Of a DNA stretch of 64,000 bases, positions 24,334 through 35,607 are shown piece after piece; within the stretch, counting starts at the first letter, position 1; every line of letters begins with the position of its first letter. The stretch is taken from positions 2,749,001 to 2,813,000 of the forward strand of contig JARFIW010000668.1 in NCBI GenBank assembly GCA_036346225.1. Direction: 5' to 3'. Below the pieces are notes generated by a model, which worked only from the letters and a program-made list of their open reading frames with translations, did no database searches and had not been told where the DNA came from. Source of the DNA: Platerodrilus igneus. Its lineage: Eukaryota > Arthropoda > Insecta > Coleoptera > Lycidae. Both the position numbers and the translations under genes were made by a program.

Positions 24334-24434
24334 ATGAATACTTGCCAAGATTGTGGTTTTGAGTTTACACAAAAGGAGAATTTGTATGCCCGTTTAAGAA
24401 AGATTCAGGATTTTGAATATAGGAAACCAGTTAC
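24334..24434 (+). pseudogene. MULE transposase 5' stub (right copy)
   Basis: Repeats the start codon and first 34 codons of the MULE gene at 7868, including the degenerate first finger (CQDCGFEF). It stops at the duplication boundary and nothing of the catalytic domain follows. Confidence 0.85.
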
Positions 24435-24800
24435 ATATCTGCCCCTTCCTGGTGTGATAAATGAAGTAATTGAAATCTAATACTGAAACTGCTTTTATAG
24501 TTGTACTCGCAGTACCTCAAATTAAGAAATACTAAAACGTTTGAAAGACTACGTACTTAGTACTTGCACTGCAAATTTTTTTCAGTACATTACTGAATTA
24601 CTGAATATTTTAAGTACTTCTGAAAAGTAGTGATACTTGATACAGCAAGTGAAACAGATATTATTTAGCACTGTTTACTCCTAGTACTTTTATTGAATAC
24701 TGGTCACAACTCTGGTATTATGTAATTAAAGTGCATGAGACTTCTTCCTATGACACCTACACAGTCTGGACATAAAATATATTTGTGCTTGTTTATAAAT
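24435..24800. other. AGTACTT-rich stretch at the duplication boundary
   Basis: Directly after the duplication breakpoint the sequence repeats AGTACTT/AGTACC-like words in both orientations (AGTACCTC, TTAGTACTTGCACTG, TAAGTACTTCTG, CTAGTACTTTTATTG). Subterminal word repeats of this sort are common in hAT-type DNA transposons and their short derivatives, but no transposase or paired ends are visible. Confidence 0.35.
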
Positions 24801-24807
24801 TGAATCA

Positions 24808-25616
24808 TTAATAGGAAATCTGGCACTTTTTCCACATAGCACCCGGTTTACACCTACACACCAATTGTGTTTTTATCAATAGTGTTTGTCTATGCTCTAT
24901 ACAACTAAAATAAAATTTAACATTTTCTTGCGCAACATTAACTAAAGATAACAGGCTCTGTATCCGATTACAAATTTTTGCTAAAAAAAAATCTACGTAT
25001 GTTATATATATTGCAAATTGCACGAACTACAGTAGGACTACAATATTTAAGTTTTTCTGGGATACCACCTAGGTATTCTTTTTCAACAATAACATCGTGT
25101 TAGTCCTTTAATTTGTCTGCCGAAAAAACTTGAGCCTTACAGATTTTGCACGATCCAACATATTTTTTAACATACTTAATCATAAACCCACTGACATATT
25201 CAATACTTATTTTATCTATGTATTGGAAGCACACCAATGGTACTTGCATATTCAACCTCTCCTGTTCTTCTGCACAAACTTCCACTAGTTGAACAACAAA
25301 ATGTTGCACACTTTTTATGATATTTTCAGAATGCTCTTCTTCACAGTTGGCGGATAGAGAGTGTCTGCTTACAAAATTATTTAACAGTAAAGTTTTGAAA
25401 TGAGATTCAAACTGTGATGGAGTAGCGTTGGTGTCTCTTACTCCTTGCTGTCTGATTTGGCCAAAAAAATTTTCAACAGGATCTTGATTAAATACTCGAG
25501 AGGTTTTATGAAGTTTATACCTTTGGAACGCATAGTCTTATAAATTTCTTGTAAACCATTGAGTGTCACTATCCAGTTCCTTAGTGTAGGAGGTCTAAGT
25601 CTCTTGGTTTCCTCTC
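24808..25616 (-). pseudogene. P-element-like transposase, C-terminal exon
   Basis: A minus-strand acceptor (TTTTACAG) opens the exon at 25616. It encodes RPPTLRNWIVTLNGLQEIYK, then after a frameshift FNQDPVENFFGQIRQQG (about 25480) and TPSQFESHFKTLLLNNF. The rest is a cysteine-containing tail down to about 24808. The NQDPVENFFGxIR block is a hallmark of the C-terminal transposase domain of P elements and THAP9. Several frame breaks are present. The upstream exons lie at 26418-27285 and, beyond an 8-kb insertion, at 35608-36188. Confidence 0.85.
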
Positions 25617-25804
25617 CTGTAAAATAAAAAACTATAATAAACCATATATTCTGTACAAAACTAGGTAATGAAAATTGTTAAATATACTTTATGATTATTC
25701 AGATTGCTTTCAATTTATCTCATTCCATGGCCAAGCAACATAAAGTTTGTAATAGACCTCTAAAGTATGTATACATTAAATATAACTTGTTATAAAAAGT
25801 TTCA

Positions 25805-26340
25805 TGTTACGTGCCGAAATCGACACTAATCATTTTCAATTCGTTTTAATTTGTAAGAATTTCGCGCCAAGGATTTAAAAAGATGTGCGTGTATTTCCGT
25901 CACTTTAGACAGTGCGTTTGCGCGAGATTGCGCCGACGCGGTGTGCCAAGAAGGGTGGGGGTGATTTTCCGGCAGACGTGTCGGGACTGGTGATCGAGAG
26001 GCCAACGAATGTAGTTACCTTTGTGTCTTATCGTGTCTTTTTTTGTTATGTAGGTTCCTTGCCTTATCTTTGATTATCGTTCCTTAAACCAGTTTCCTGT
26101 CGCCCCTCTACAAATAGGAAGAAGACAAATTTGAATTTGGATTCGACCGGGCCAACGAATACCCACGCCCAAAAGATCAACAAAGCCTGCCATCATGGAG
26201 TAGCGCTGGAGTCGACCTACAGTTTACGTGAGTAGCCCCTTGGGTTTTCTTTAAAATTAGTATAACTTTTTTATTATGTTGTAATAATTCGAACATTGAT
26301 ATGACGCAATCTTTTATTTGCGCGTCATTTTTACAATTAT
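25805..26340 (+). mobile_element. Solo LTR family member A (3' end unclear)
   Basis: Begins TGTTACGTGCCGAAATCGAC and shares with 37987-38766 and 39597-40398 the ordered words TTCGCGCCA, TATTTCCGTCAC, GCGCCGACGCG, TTCCTTGCCTT and an AATAGGAAGAAGAC-like segment. A splice-donor-like TTTACGTGAGTAG lies near 26226. It lies inside the P-element-like gene, between the exons ending near 26418 and starting at 25616. The right end has decayed or is truncated: I cannot find the GTAACA terminus seen in the other copies. Confidence 0.6.
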
Positions 26341-26417
26341 TTAACATTGCTACCAACTGACTGTAGTGACTCGCGTACACTATCGACAGGGGTATAATAT
26401 TCAATACATCAATTTTG

Positions 26418-27285
26418 TTAAATTTTGCTTTCAAAGTATTTTTGTTTACAATAGTATGGATACAGTGCATCATATACACTTTCATATAATTTTGTATAGG
26501 ACATCAAAATTATCTTGAAAATAATAGTCTTTAATTGGATACAAGCATCCATCCAGAACTCCACATAGTTTGATTTTTCAGACACAGCACACCGTAAATT
26601 ATTGCCAGACCGTGGATACAATAAATGTCCATTTACACTAATCAAACAGTGTGTTAAAAAATTTCCAAATACAAGCTGTGTCCAAACTGTCTAATGTTAA
26701 ACGTTCTCCTAGCAAACCAACAGCACCTATAAAATGATCATCATAGTTCTAGATCACATTACAAGTAATCATTTGCTTCTTACCAGTACGTGCCGTAAGT
26801 GACATGAATGAAGCAACGGTATGACTAAAAATTGTGTTGCGTAAGAAACTTTCAATTTTTTTATTTTGGTTGGATTTACATGTAAGTCTGTTAATTTTGG
26901 CATTGCACGTAAATTTCCGGCACAATTGTCAATATTAAAAGCCAATTCAATATCATTCCATTTTGCTATTTTTTTGCCTTGCTGTTCCATACCAAATTCC
27001 TTTTTAACAAATTGTTTCGTATGCCTTTTATTAAATGTGGAGGATCGTAGAGATGAATAATTTTCTGACAATTTACAAAATAGGATTTTGATTGAAGATT
27101 ATTTGAACTAACTGACACACGATGTCCGGAGTTCTCTTGCAAGTAATTAATAGCTGCCTGGTTTGTAGTAGACTGGTAACTTACAGTAGCAATGACAGTC
27201 AAACTAGCATCCTGTATCTTCTAATTACCAATTTTATCAGCTTTATTAAATCTATAGTGTTTGTGATGGATTTTGTTACGTTCAT
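26418..27285 (-). pseudogene. P-element-like transposase, central exon region
   Basis: The minus strand reads TVIATVSYQSTTNQAAINYL, KIIHLYDPPHLIKGIRNNLL, AKWNDIELAF, RAMPKLTDLHVNPTKIKKLK and, in a shifted frame, IFSHTVASFMSLTARTG. SVNGHLLYPRSGNNLRCAVS and an EFW block follow. DPPHLIKxxRNNLL and the H-V-NP-x-KIKKM-like block are conserved in P-element/THAP9 transposases, whose RNase H-like fold carries out cut-and-paste transposition. A stop near 27229 and a frameshift near 26830 inactivate it. The gene is interrupted upstream at about 27286. Confidence 0.88.
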
Positions 27286-28604
27286 TTCCGTAAATAATTA
27301 ATTAGTGTATATGCAACAATTTTTACCTTAAATTCCTTTGGCATTCAACACAAAAATTAATTCCGTTAATTAAAAATAACTCTTTCGTGTATTAAAATTT
27401 GTATTGTAATTAATAATAAATATCCTATCTATGTTAGTTGATAAATCTTTCTGCTCATTAGAAAAATAAATATCCTTTCTAAGAATTTCGTACCGTGGAA
27501 TTTACGCCTTAATTAGATAGGCGACTTTCCAAGTATTTCAATATTTATTTGCTGGTGTGTTTTCCCTTTTTAAAGAATTCGGCGAATTTATTTTAATAAA
27601 ATTAGGGTTTTCCTGGTTTATTTCCTTGCTTTGGTGCTTTAACAAATGTAGCAATTCATTTGCTGTTTGTTTAGCAACCCGAAAACACGTTCTATTTGGC
27701 TTCGTTCGTTTTCCTTATGCAAATTTCCGGCACACATTATTTAGCGTGGTGAGTATAATAGAGTTTGTATAAAACAATACTTTTCGGCTTCATTAAATTA
27801 ATTTATTGTTCGTAATTATTCTAGCTTCCTGCGGGGGACACGTTAATCCCTTGAGCTGTCGCTTCTTCTAGGAATGCGAGATCAAATGCGCTCTGCCTGG
27901 ACGTAAGCCTGCCTGTTTGCTGACGTAGACCAGCGACTGGTTCCACCCCGATGCCAGTAACTCGAGGGTGAGTTCTTTTTTTTTGTTTTCTTTGTATGCG
28001 CTTCTGACTTCGGAACTAGAACACCTGGTGTTTACCGTTCATAGATGGCCTTTCTAAATTTAATTCTTTACAAAACTTATTGAACTATTTTGGTACTTAC
28101 TGCTTTTTTTATATTAATGCTTTACTATTTGTTTTAAATAACTATAAACTTACTACTTATTAATGAAAAATTGTTTAAAGACTTGCTGGCACATTTGAAA
28201 ATGTTGCCATTATGTTTGTAAATTTAGTTTAAGTTTATATTTACGATGATCTAGAGCTGTGGTTTTTAGGGTTGCGCTTGTTTCTCTTTTTTTCTAGTTA
28301 CTGTCAGGGGGTAGTTGCCTTAAAACTACAGCTCGCCCCTTTTCATGAATAATTTTTTTTACTGTGTTATGTAAATATTTTTTTAATTTTAAGTTCTTTC
28401 CTTTCCTTTGTATGTTTTGTTCCGAGTGTGAATGAGTGAGTGTATCCATTTTTTCTCTATTTATTTCAGCCCACTCGCCGCCTGAGCCCGGACTTACTTA
28501 CTTCTTTCTTTTTCTTGTTTTTTTTTATGTTACGTCAATGTACGTAGCATAAAGTAGTATAAAGTAGTGGCTGCTTCCATTCTCTCATTATACGTTTTGC
28601 AATA
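27286..28604 (+). other. Unassigned insertion with spliced-leader-like architecture
   Basis: Lies between the broken P-element gene and the 5'-truncated LINE. It has no long open frame but an ordered set of splice signals: donor GTGGTGAGTA at 27749, acceptor TTATTCTAG at 27824 (76-bp intron), a 143-bp GC-richer exon 27825-27967, donor GAGGGTGAGTT at 27968 and acceptor TTATTTCAG at 28469. This could be the 5' leader of a mobile element whose body is gone, or captured host exons. Confidence 0.4.
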
Positions 28605-29142
28605 ACCACTAAAGTTTTTGAGAAAGTTTTTGAGATGATATTATACAACAAGGTTTATCAACACTTCAAGCCATACATTTCGTCATATCAACATGGATTT
28701 GTAGCGAATCGGTCAACAGAAAGTAATCTCTGTTGTTTTGTACAGTATGTTTCTGAAGTACTAGACAGTCATGGTCAAGTCGACGTTGTATACACAGATT
28801 TTTCAAAAACATTGGACAAAGTGAACCATTCAATTTTATTATCAATATTAGACGCTATTGGATTCTCAAATTCGCTCACTCTATTCTTTAAATCGTACTT
28901 AACTGATAGATCCCAATATGTGAGCTACAATGGATATACATCCACCGAGTACACACCAACTTCAGGAGTCCCACAAGGATCTAATCTAGGTCCATTACTC
29001 TTTCTTATATTTATAAATAGTATTACAGATTTAATAAATTGTGAAGTACTTATGTTTGCAGATGAAGTAAAAATATATACTACAATTACAACCCCACAAG
29101 ATTGCGACAAGCTGCAATCCAATATAAACAAAATAGTGAATT
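28605..29142 (+). pseudogene. Jockey/CR1-like LINE reverse transcriptase, 5' part
   Basis: 5'-truncated RT beginning in KVFEKVFEMI and running through YISSYQHGFVANRSTESNL, VDVVYTDFSKTLDKVNHSIL (catalytic motif A, Asp kept), SGVPQGSNLGPLLFLIFINS and MFADEVKIY. The last is motif C, in which the second Asp of the usual FADD is changed to Glu. The protein is cut at KIVN (29142) by a BEL/Pao element and resumes at 34748. Confidence 0.85.
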
Positions 29143-31027
29143 ACAAGGCATATGGGATTATGCTGTTTCCGCAAATGTAAGTAAATTAAACTTATTAGAA
29201 GCAAAAATGCAAAGGCTTCCGATTATTGAAAATGCTCTCGAAAAACTACAGGTAGCAATAATAGAATTCAACGCTACTAAAACTGACCCTAAACTACATG
29301 TAAAATTGAATCTAGCATCTTTCGACGACTTATTTGACGTAGTTCGTGCAAAATATTTAGAATTGAAAGAAAATTCTACAAAATCGGTTTCTGCGGATGC
29401 TCTGGCATTTAAGGGTCCATCCGTTGAATGTTTAAAACCCCTAGAAATTCCTGTTTTTGATGGTTCCATTGATAAGTGGAATAATTTCATTACTACTTAC
29501 CGCAGTGTTGTACACGAAAACAAATCTATTCCAGTCTCATTAAAATATTTATATTTTAGATCGTACCTCGATAAGGAAGCATTAAGTGTCGTCTCTGATC
29601 TAGCGTTAGATCCCAATTTGTATGAGCAAGCATTTAAAAAACTGGTAGATCGGTACGATTCTCCACGCAGAATTGTTAATTTTTATTTGAATAAAATTCT
29701 TCAATTTAAATCTACTGGTTCCTTATCAAATTTCATAAATACACATTTTAACGCAGTAAGCACTTTGAAATCTGCCCCCGACGTTGAAGATTTATCGGAC
29801 TTTATTTTATTTTCTCTATGTTATCGTAATTTGGATCCTAAATTACAACATGCATTTGATGCACGCGCGGATTCTAATGTGCCGACTTGTGCTAAGTTGT
29901 TCGAAGTTTTAACCGCGCAGAATAAAACCTCAGAAATGCACGAAGATGTTCAATCTTTAAAACCCGCCAACGTAAATATGCCACCGCGCTCCAAATATAA
30001 TCTAAATAAGTCTTTTTTTGTAAAAGAATCCACTAACGATGCGCAAGTAAAATGCGATCGTAATTCGTGTCCCTATTGTAATGAAGGGCATACAATTTAC
30101 GCGTGCAAAAACTTTCAAAAATTAAATGTTTCCGATAGATACACCGCGGTAAAAAGAATGTTGCGTTGTTTCAAATGTTTAGGCAATCATATTAAGGGCT
30201 GCAACTCTAAAGGAAGATGCGGGTTATGTAGTTCGAGATATCATCACACCTTTTTGCATAATGCATCGCCTGTCTCGACTTCGAGACCGATAACCCCTGT
30301 GACCCCTTCCACATCCGATAAGAAAGAAACAGTTTCTACATGCAATGTGTCTAATAATCCTAAAAATTATACAGTACTTTTAGGAACGATTCAAGCTAAG
30401 ATTCGGGACATCAATGGCGATTTTCAACCTGTAAGGTGCGTTCTTGATTCAGGGTCCCAAATCAATGCGATCACTTCTGCTTGCGTGCAACGTTTGGGTC
30501 TTAAATATGTTCGCAATAACAGTAAGGTGTGTGGACTAGCCAATGTCGCTGTTAATTCTAAAGGGCTAGTCGATTGTTTTCTACTTTCCAATTATGCAGA
30601 TCAACGAATAAATTTTTGTGCCTCTATTCTTCCAAAACTTACAGGTAATATTCCTGGTTGTTCTTTACCACGTGGAATTTATGAACGATTTAAACATTTA
30701 CCCTTGGCTGACCCTAATTTTCATGTATCCGCTCCGGTAGAAATATTATTAGGAGTGGACATATGTTGTAGAATATTATTTTCGGATAACGCAATTAACC
30801 GTCTTGGTAAACCTCTAGCGATTGACACTATTTTTGGATACGTGTTAATGGGACAGGTGCCTTCTCCGCAAGGACCGTCAACCGCTACTTCGCTTTGTAT
30901 AATGTCGCAACCTCTTGAAAGCGAAGTAAAAAATTTTTGGGCGCTCGAAGAAGTCTCGCAACCTCCTGCTGTGAATATTGACGACAATTATTGTGAAGCA
31001 CATTTTGTTAGTACCCACTCGCGATGA
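29143..31027 (+). pseudogene. BEL/Pao retrotransposon gag and protease
   Basis: Gag reads through PLEIPVFDGSIDKWNNFITT, FKKLVDRYDSPRRIV and FILFSLCYRNLDPKLQHAF, typical of the BEL/Pao gag (DUF1759-like). A Cys/His-rich region follows (CPYCNEGHTIYACKNF, then CFKCLGNHIKGC and CGLCSSRYHHTFLH). The aspartic protease has its catalytic motif in VRCVLDSGSQINAI (about 30439). The element joins the LINE at 29142/29143 already inside gag, so its 5' LTR and leader are gone. An open frame upstream of 29143 is LINE sequence and not the native start. A frameshift near 31020 separates it from RT. Confidence 0.88.
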
Positions 31028-33120
31028 AACTGGTCGTTACATTGTAGCCCTACCCTTCAAGGATAATGCCGAACCTCTAGGGCGCAATCGTGAAATTGCT
31101 TATAACAGTTATCTAAATTTAGAACGGCGACTTCGGAATTCAACCGAAAACCAAAAGGTTTATGATTCATTTCTCAAGGAATATCTATCTCTAAATCACA
31201 TGAATGTTGCTCTGCAACCCTCCGATTATATTTTACCACACCACGGCATTCATAAAACCACAAGCAGTACTACTAAACTACGAGTGGTGTTTAACGGATC
31301 TGCTAATGATTCGACCGCTAAGTCCCTCAATCAACGTCTTTACGCTGGTACGAAACTGCAATCAGGTTTGCCCGAAATAATATTTTTATTTCGTTCCCAC
31401 AAAATAGCACTTTGTGCTGACATACGAATGATGTACTGCCAAATTTTAGTACGTGCGCAAGATAGAATATACCAACATATATTCTGGCGACCCTCCCTCG
31501 ACAGCGGTGTTCAAGAGTACGAATTGAACACGCTTACTTATGGTCTTTCACCATCCTCTTTTATTGCGCAACGCGTGTTAAAACAATTGGTGATCGACGA
31601 AGGACAACAATTTCCTCTAGCATCTGTGGCCTTGCTGAATCACACGTATATGGACGATGTGATTTCAGGAGCCAAGTCCGTTGCGGCAGCTCAGCAGCTG
31701 CAATCTGAATTAATAAAATTGTTGTCTCTTGGCCAATTTCAGTTAAGAAAGTGGTCCAGCAATGACAACTCTCTTTTAAATCAATTCCAGGAATCTGAAT
31801 TAGAACCCTCCGTAGCATTTTCTGATGAAATCTCTGGTATCAAAATATTGGGACTAGTTTGGAACCCGAATTCTGATAATTTCACCTACTATGTTGTTCC
31901 TTTCGAAGGGGAATATTTCAAAACGTTCCGTTCTTTCATATATGGCTAAAATTTTCGACCCTCTCGGCTGGTTGACTCCGGTGGTGTTCTTAATAAAACA
32001 TTTTTTACAGCAATTATGGGTACAACGTTTAGGCTGGGACGACACGCCGGACATCGACTGGTGTTTGAAGTGGGAGAAAATTTGTTCCCGCCTTACTGAA
32101 TTATCAAATTTGAAAATTCCTCGCTGTTTGTTTTTAGACTCGGGACAGTACCGTCTGTTAGGGTTTTGCGATGCCAGTGAGAAAGGTTATGCTGCATGTG
32201 TTTTTTTACATGGCACGACTTCAGATAACACGAATTGCCATCTTCTACAAGCCAAAAGTAAAATTTTACCCTTAAAATTTCTTTCAATGCCTCGTATGGA
32301 ATTATTAGGTGCTGTTTTGTTATCTCGTCTAGTATATTCTATAATCTCTAATAAATTTCCTTATCCCTTTAAGGAAATAAGATTATTCACCGATTCTCAA
32401 GTGGTACTAGCGTGGATTAACACTCCTTCTTATTTATTAAAAACATTTGTTGCCAACCGCATGGAAATTATTTTAGAATACACTGCTATTCAACAGTGGT
32501 ACCATATTTCTGGTGAAAACAACCCCGCCGATATGGCTTCTCATGGTCTTATTGCGCACCAGTTGATTGACAACGATATCTGGTGGCATGGCCCATCTAA
32601 CTGCAGCGATCTAATTACGGCTTCCAGGAATTTGGAATCTCCCTCTTCTCTAGAAATTCTTCCAGAAATAAAATCTCCCCCTAATATATTAGTTACTTCT
32701 ACACAAAAAAGTTGCACTCAATTTTTGGATAAATTTTCTCCTCTCACCTTGCTTCAGCGTACTGTTGCATATGTTAACCGTTTTATTTACAATTGCAAGA
32801 ACTCTGATAAAAAATTATCAGGCTCTCTTTCTTCTGATGAATTGCATATCTCATTGATAACTATAATAAGAGTTACGCAACAGCAGTTCTGCGCCGAAGA
32901 AATAAATCAACTAAATTTAAACAAGGGTTGTTCTAAACAACTCCAAAAATTGTCCCCCTTTATTGATTCGCTAGGTCTTGTTAGGGTGGGCGGACGTTTG
33001 CGTCACTCCCTGTTGTCTTATGATAACAGACATCCCTTTCTATTACCGAAACAAGCCACTTTATCGCGATTATTGTGTGATAATTATCACCTTTATCTAT
33101 GCATTCAGGTGCATTCATGA
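31015..33120 (+). pseudogene. BEL/Pao reverse transcriptase and RNase H
   Basis: RT: RDETGRYIVALPFKDN, SSTTKLRVVFNGSANDST, KIALCADIRMMYCQILV (motif A Asp) and LLNHTYMDDVISGA (motif C YMDD intact). A frameshift near 31930 leads into YMAKIFDPLGWLTPVVFLIK and RNase H, which reads LLGFCDASEKGYAACVF, LPLKFLSMPRMELLGAVLLS, EIRLFTDSQVVLAWI and HISGENNPADMASHG. The catalytic acidic residues are largely kept, so the frameshifts rather than active-site loss make it nonfunctional. Products normally act in cytoplasmic particles to copy the element's RNA into DNA. Confidence 0.88.
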
Positions 33121-34183
33121 CGCAATCACTTATTCAGCGAAAATTCTGGATTATTGGAATACGTTCCTTAGTTCGTCAGAGGATCCATAAATGCGTTGTT
33201 TGTTCGCGCTTCCGTGCGACAACTGCTCAACCGTTCATGGCCGATTTACCCCTTTCCGTGTTCAACTGTCCAGAACATTTACTCATGTGGAGTAGATTTC
33301 GCCGGCCCATTTATGATCAAGTCTTCTAATCGTCGTAATGCCCCGGTGTCTAAAACTTATTTATGCATATTTATTTGTATGTGCACCAGAGCGGTGCACC
33401 TCGAGGTAGTGTCAGAGTTATCTACCGAAGCGTTTTTAGCTTGTCTGACAAGGTTTACAGCTCGTAGAGGAATTCCTGATGTTGTTTACTCAGATCAGGG
33501 TAGAAACTTTCTTGGTGCTTCGCGGTCCCTCAAGGAAGCTATCATATTCCTTAAATCCAACAACGATAAAATTTTCGCCGCTTTAGCCTCCCGCCATATC
33601 AAGTGGCAATTTAATCCTCCATACGCTCCAAATTTTGGCGGAATTTGGGAGTCTGAAGTGAAATCGGCAAAAGCCTTATTAGTTCGTACTTTAGGTACAC
33701 GCCCTCAAACTTTTGAGGAACTATGTACAATTTTTTCTAGGGTTGAAGCCATACTCAATAGTCGCCCTCTTTGTCAGTCTTCCGATCCTAATGACGGTAC
33801 GGATTATCTGTCGCCCGGTCATTTTTAATAGGCGGTCCCTTTTATCTCTACCTGAAATTACTATTCCGGAGGAAATAACTTTGCGTTCCCGTTGGCAGCG
33901 ATTGTGTCAGGTTACTCAATCCATTTGGCGTCGGTGATCGAACGAGTATCTCCACCAACTCACCCAACGTAACAAATGGCATTGCCCCACCATGTTGCCC
34001 AAGGTAAATGATGTGGTCATAATTAAAAATTTAAATACTGCCCCCTTGTGTTGGCCTCTTGGCCGTGTTGAAAAGTTATTTTTTGGTCGTGACGGTATAC
34101 CACGAGTAGCATCTGTAAAAACCGCTGCAGGTTTATTTACACGTCCAATAAGTAAGCTTATTATCCTCCTTTTGAATGAATAA
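33099..34183 (+). pseudogene. BEL/Pao integrase
   Basis: The zinc-binding part survives as KCVVCSRFRA (about 33190). The DDE core is readable with FAGPFMIKS, TRAVHLEVVSELSTEAFLAC, YSDQGRNFLGA and PPYAPNFGGIWESEVKSAK. Frame changes occur near 33120, 33200 and 33825. The C-terminal DUF5641-like domain continues at about 33992-34183 (PKVNDVVIIKNLNTAPLCWP, GRVEKLFFGRDG). The coding region ends about 170 bp before the 3' LTR. Confidence 0.85.
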
Positions 34184-34356
34184 ATATTATTTTGGTTATT
34201 TTCTCTCGTATTTATGTTCCGTTTAATTTTGAAAATTTTAAGGTTGTATTAAAGTTTTGTTTTAATTTGCCTAGCAACCTTAACATTTCTAGGGTGTATT
34301 TTTAATGATTTATTTTGTTTTGGTATAAAACTTATTCAGTTTTAGATGGGCGGTTA

Positions 34357-34747
34357 TGTTCAGGCCTTGCCTAATATATATTAAAAGCATGCTCCTCTTA
34401 TCTCTCGACTACGATTTGATATCCTCGCATCGCAAGGTGAGCGTTGGTTACAACAATAAGTAAGTCGACACAGCTCTCTCTTAGAACACAGTCCATTGTT
34501 CAAATAACACATTCGCGCCGGTTTGTCGGCATTAATTATTAATTAACTAACAACGTGAGCACCTCTATTTTCCTTCCTTCACTAACCCTCTCCTGTCTAA
34601 CCAATTATGTATTTAGTGGTGAGTGTAAAGTGATAATTGAACACGGGGTAAGTTTTTTTATTCAACCACATTTATTACACTATTTTATTAAACATATTAT
34701 TACGCATTTTTGTTATTGAGAACCAGCGTTCCGCTCAGGCGTGAACA
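34357..34747 (+). repeat. BEL/Pao 3' LTR
   Basis: 391 bp from TGTTCAGGCC to GGCGTGAACA. The ends are short inverted repeats (TGTTCA/TGAACA) of the TG..CA form. It lies downstream of the integrase C-terminus and abuts the resumed LINE at 34748. A TATA-like ATATATTAAAAG lies near 34374. There is no 5' partner in the window, consistent with the 5' deletion at 29143. Confidence 0.8.
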
Positions 34748-35607
34748 GTGTGATGAGTGTAAACTACAATTGAACATTGAAAAGTGTAAAGTGATGACGT
34801 TCACACGTAAATCGGAACCGTTGATATATCATTATAAGTTAGGTAACATAATAGTAAATCGTTGTAGTGAAACTAGAGATTTAGGCGTTCACTTTGATGA
34901 GCGGCTTTCCTTTTCAAATCATATCCGTACCATCGTTAAGTCAGGAAATCGTATGCTAGGCTTCATAATACGCAACTGTCAGGGTTTTGAAAATATTACA
35001 ACTCCAAAAGTCTTGTTTGAAACATTTGTAAGATCTAGACTAGAATATTGCATCAATGTCTGGTGTCCTATTTATATTTGTCACAAAGACCTCTTAGAAT
35101 CCGTTCAACGTAAATTTTTGAAATATTTATGGTTTCGTTTGTATAACGTATATCCAGAAAGAGGTTTTGATCATAATATTTTGTTACAAACATTTAGTGT
35201 AAATACTCTTGAGTGTAGACGCAAAATTTTCAGAATTTCATTCTTATTTAAGTTAGTACGTTACTTAATTGATTGCGAGTACTTGGTAGGAAAATTGAAT
35301 TTTTGTATACCGCGAACAGCTAGTAGAAACAAGTATTGTTTTTATATTAATTCTTTTAATACCAATCTCTTATTCAAGTCTCCTATAGAAACTATGTGCG
35401 CAGAGTATAATGACTTATGTGAACATACAGATATTTTTATGGACAATTTAGCAAATATTCTAAAATGTGTTTATTTGCATTACTCTAGAAATATGTAAGT
35501 GCAATTGTAAACTTTGACTACTTCTTGTATATTGTGTGTTACTGCTTTGTCCTATAATTGGTACATTGTACTGTTGGGCTATATTCTGGTAAATAAATAA
35601 ATAAATA
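34748..35607 (+). pseudogene. Jockey/CR1-like LINE reverse transcriptase, 3' part and tail
   Basis: Resumes the RT interrupted at 29142: CDECKLQLNIEKCKVMTFTR, ETRDLGVHFDERLSFSNHI, FVRSRLEYCINVWCPIY, QRKFLKYLWFR and a C-terminal region ending at 35498. The 3' end is a (TAAA)n tail at about 35590-35607, typical of target-primed LINE insertions. Right after it the minus-strand P-element coding sequence begins, which shows the LINE inserted into the P-element gene. Confidence 0.85.

Larger units (their letters stand above)
16468..24434 (+). repeat. 8-kb duplication, right copy (truncated)
   Basis: Second copy of the segment at 1-7968. Its left junction follows unique sequence ending around 16467. 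Its right end at 24434 stops about 100 bp into the MULE coding region, after which unrelated sequence with repeated AGTACTT words begins. Near-perfect identity over noncoding DNA implies either a very recent duplication or duplicated haplotypes in the assembly. Confidence 0.95.

Noticed and set aside
29102..29142. Start codon at 29102 as the native start of the BEL/Pao gag frame
   Set aside because: These bases are LINE reverse transcriptase sequence. The gag homology begins after the junction at 29142/29143.
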